Positions 14,000-15,390 of a DNA stretch of 15,390 nt are shown piece by piece. The position numbers and the translations under genes are program-made. Source of the DNA: an uncultured Erysipelotrichaceae bacterium (GTDB taxonomy: Bacteria > Bacillota_I > Bacilli_A > Erysipelotrichales > Coprobacillaceae); the NCBI GenBank assembly GCA_900544435.1, contig UQVG01000015.1, positions 1 through 15,390 on the forward strand, read 5' to 3'. The number at the start of each line of letters is the position of its first letter. Position 1 is the stretch's first letter. Below the pieces are notes generated by a model. It saw nothing but the letters and a program-made list of their open reading frames with translations, had not been told where the DNA came from and did not search any database.

Positions 14000-15390
14000 G
14001 TTTATTAATTAATATTTTACGATAAAATCGAGAGTATTTAGTGACTTCACTATTAATTTTCTTTACCCCATATTTTTCTAAAAGTGTTTTTTCATCACTA
14101 AATAAGTTTGTTCCTAATCCTAGATGTTCACCTTTGATCTTGACTCCTAAACTCGCAAGAATTGTTGGATAAAAATCAAAGATAGCAAATTTTCTATTTT
14201 TAGGTTGAAGAGGTTCAATTGCACTATTAATAAAACAATTATAAGGGGTACGTAAATAGTTTTTATCTAAGTGCTTAAAGAATTTTTCAGACATACTTTT
14301 ATGATCGCCTGTAATAACAATTGTTGTATTTTCATACCATTCTTGTTTTTGACACCATCTTACAAAAGCTTCCACTTGTCTTGATTGACAACTAATAACA
14401 TTAGCGTATTGACTATCATATTCATGTTTACACTCGTCACAAATATACCCATCTGGTGTATGGGTATCAATTGTCACAAGCTCCATAAAAAATGGTTGAT
14501 TACTTTTAGACATTTCTGTTAAATCTTCTTTCGCAAATTCAAAGACTTTTTTATCTTCAAAGCCCCAAAAAACATGATAATCTTGAGGAAGTCTTCCATC
14601 TTTCTTTAAAGAAGTCGTATCTTCTATTTTAAAATTTCCATGTTGTTTATAAAAATTAGAGGTACAACCAAAGTTTGCATCTGATCCCATTAAAATTCGA
14701 TTTTGATAACCTTGTTTTTCTAATATTTCACCAAGTGTATAACATCCTGATAAAAATGAAGAATTTTCATCATATTTATCTTTAGAAAGTGGAAATAAAA
14801 GTGGAATTCCAGCTTCTTGTGCAACCATTGAAGCAATAGTCCATTGTGTTCCTTCAATAGTATAAGAACCCCCTATTTTATTCGAGTGTGAAAAATTAAT
14901 ATTTTCTTTTGCAAGCTTACCTAATTCTTTAATATAATTATTTTCTTCTTGTCCTCCATCTTCTTTAGAAAGATACGTATTTTCTACAGATTCTAAATAA
15001 ATATGAATTAAATTTCTTTTTTCTTTAAATTCTAATTCAACATTTTGAGGATCTACATAATGTTCTTCATAAAGTTTAGATGTTCTAACCATATCAAAAA
15101 CATACGTAATAATTTGATAATTAATTAATGCGTAAAGTAATGTTCCAAGAATTAAAACAGTAATACAAATACCTTGATAATCAAATAAAAAAACAAGTGG
15201 TGTTTTATATAATAAAAATACTCCTATTAAAGTTGTTAAAAATGCTGGGGGGGCACAATTTAAAAACCAATCTTTAAAAATACCTTCATCTGTTCCATCA
15301 CATGGAACCACCATGTGATAAATCATTTGATTTAAGGTTTTTACTGAAAAAGTACGATTTCCCCATAAAATACTAAAGATTACTAACATT
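13986..15390 (-). CDS. LTA synthase / MdoB-like phosphoglycerol transferase (N-terminus beyond window edge)
   Basis: At least 467 residues are visible. The frame is open to the right edge, and the ATG at 15389 is probably an internal Met, because this family normally has five N-terminal membrane helices and only two or three are seen (about 48-65 and 68-98). The C-terminal sulfatase-fold domain (about 125-430) carries IYLESVENTY (E133), GGSYTIEGTQWTIASMVAQEAGIPL (nucleophile Thr in GTQWT, 181 or 184), TIDTHTPDGY (H310) and TGDHKSM (D362, H363). The GTxWTxA form is closer to MdoB/OpgB phosphoglycerol transferases than to staphylococcal LtaS. The enzyme would move glycerol phosphate from phosphatidylglycerol onto a lipid- or glycan-linked acceptor outside the membrane. 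A C7 run lies within its coding sequence at 15247-15253. It ends at the shared hairpin. Confidence 0.9.
   Translation of the reverse strand, partial: MLVIFSILWGNRTFSVKTLNQMIYHMVVPCDGTDEGIFKDWFLNCAPPAFLTTLIGVFLLYKTPLVFLFDYQGICITVLILGTLLYALINYQIITYVFDMVRTSKLYEEHYVDPQNVELEFKEKRNLIHIYLESVENTYLSKEDGGQEENNYIKELGKLAKENINFSHSNKIGGSYTIEGTQWTIASMVAQEAGIPLLFPLSKDKYDENSSFLSGCYTLGEILEKQGYQNRILMGSDANFGCTSNFYKQHGNFKIEDTTSLKKDGRLPQDYHVFWGFEDKKVFEFAKEDLTEMSKSNQPFFMELVTIDTHTPDGYICDECKHEYDSQYANVISCQSRQVEAFVRWCQKQEWYENTTIVITGDHKSMSEKFFKHLDKNYLRTPYNCFINSAIEPLQPKNRKFAIFDFYPTILASLGVKIKGEHLGLGTNLFSDEKTLLEKYGVKKINSEVTKYSRFYRKILINKQKNV
15247..15253. repeat. G7/C7 homopolymer inside the LTA-synthase-like gene
   Basis: Seven consecutive G on the plus strand, read as GCC CCC CCA (Ala-Pro-Pro) on the coding strand. 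It is the longest G/C run noticed in this AT-rich window. The frame is intact at seven. Confidence 0.8.

Noticed and set aside
1..15390. CRISPR array, tRNA, rRNA, prophage or integrated element boundaries
   Set aside because: No spaced repeats, cloverleaf sequences, integrase genes or long direct repeats were found.

Overview
This AT-rich window (roughly 30% G+C by eye) comes from a low-GC Gram-positive bacterium. Likely relatives are gut Firmicutes of the Erysipelotrichia/Coprobacillaceae type, although that placement is an inference from gene content and codon style. The genetic code is standard: TGA ends the CapA-like, Crp-type and MATE genes, and TGG is used for Trp, so this is not a code-4 mollicute. 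Genes are tightly packed, no gap exceeds about 180 bases, and no rRNA, tRNA, CRISPR array or insertion sequence is seen.

Layout. (1) 1-1986, + strand: a CapA/PgsA-type metallophosphatase-fold protein, cut by the left edge, followed by a membrane-anchored VanY-type D,D-carboxypeptidase. (2) 1999-2958: a single-domain PAS protein (-) divergent from a small integral membrane protein (+). (3) 2986-5985: a MerR regulator (-) divergent from a short-chain dehydrogenase plus an OFA-type MFS transporter (+). The shared intergenic region carries a textbook MerR promoter, with a 19-bp spacer filled by a perfect inverted repeat. (4) 6005-8013: a Crp/Fnr-type regulator (-) divergent from a MATE efflux pump (+). 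A perfect 24-bp CRP-like palindrome lies between them, centred 41.5 bp upstream of the predicted MATE transcription start. (5) 8041-12134, all -: a membrane-anchored NERD protein, an LCP-family cell-wall ligase with an extra binding-protein-like domain, and a YchF-sortase B pair with overlapping stop and start codons. (6) 12256-12950, +: a free-standing Smr domain and a PAP2 phosphatase, also coupled by TAATG. (7) 13037-13972, +: a PD-(D/E)XK (Rpn-like) nuclease/transposase-family protein. (8) 13986-15390, -: an LTA-synthase/MdoB-like phosphoglycerol transferase running off the right edge.

Two themes stand out. Cell-envelope genes recur (CapA, VanY, LCP, sortase B, PAP2, LTA synthase). There are also two self-contained regulator-plus-transporter modules, MerR/SDR/MFS and Crp/MATE, each with a recognisable operator. 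The chemistry handled by these modules cannot be read from sequence and is the most promising open question here. Almost every convergent junction has a hairpin terminator that contains or touches the stop codon of one or both genes. Three minus-strand genes share an identical extended -10 element, TGTTATAAT.
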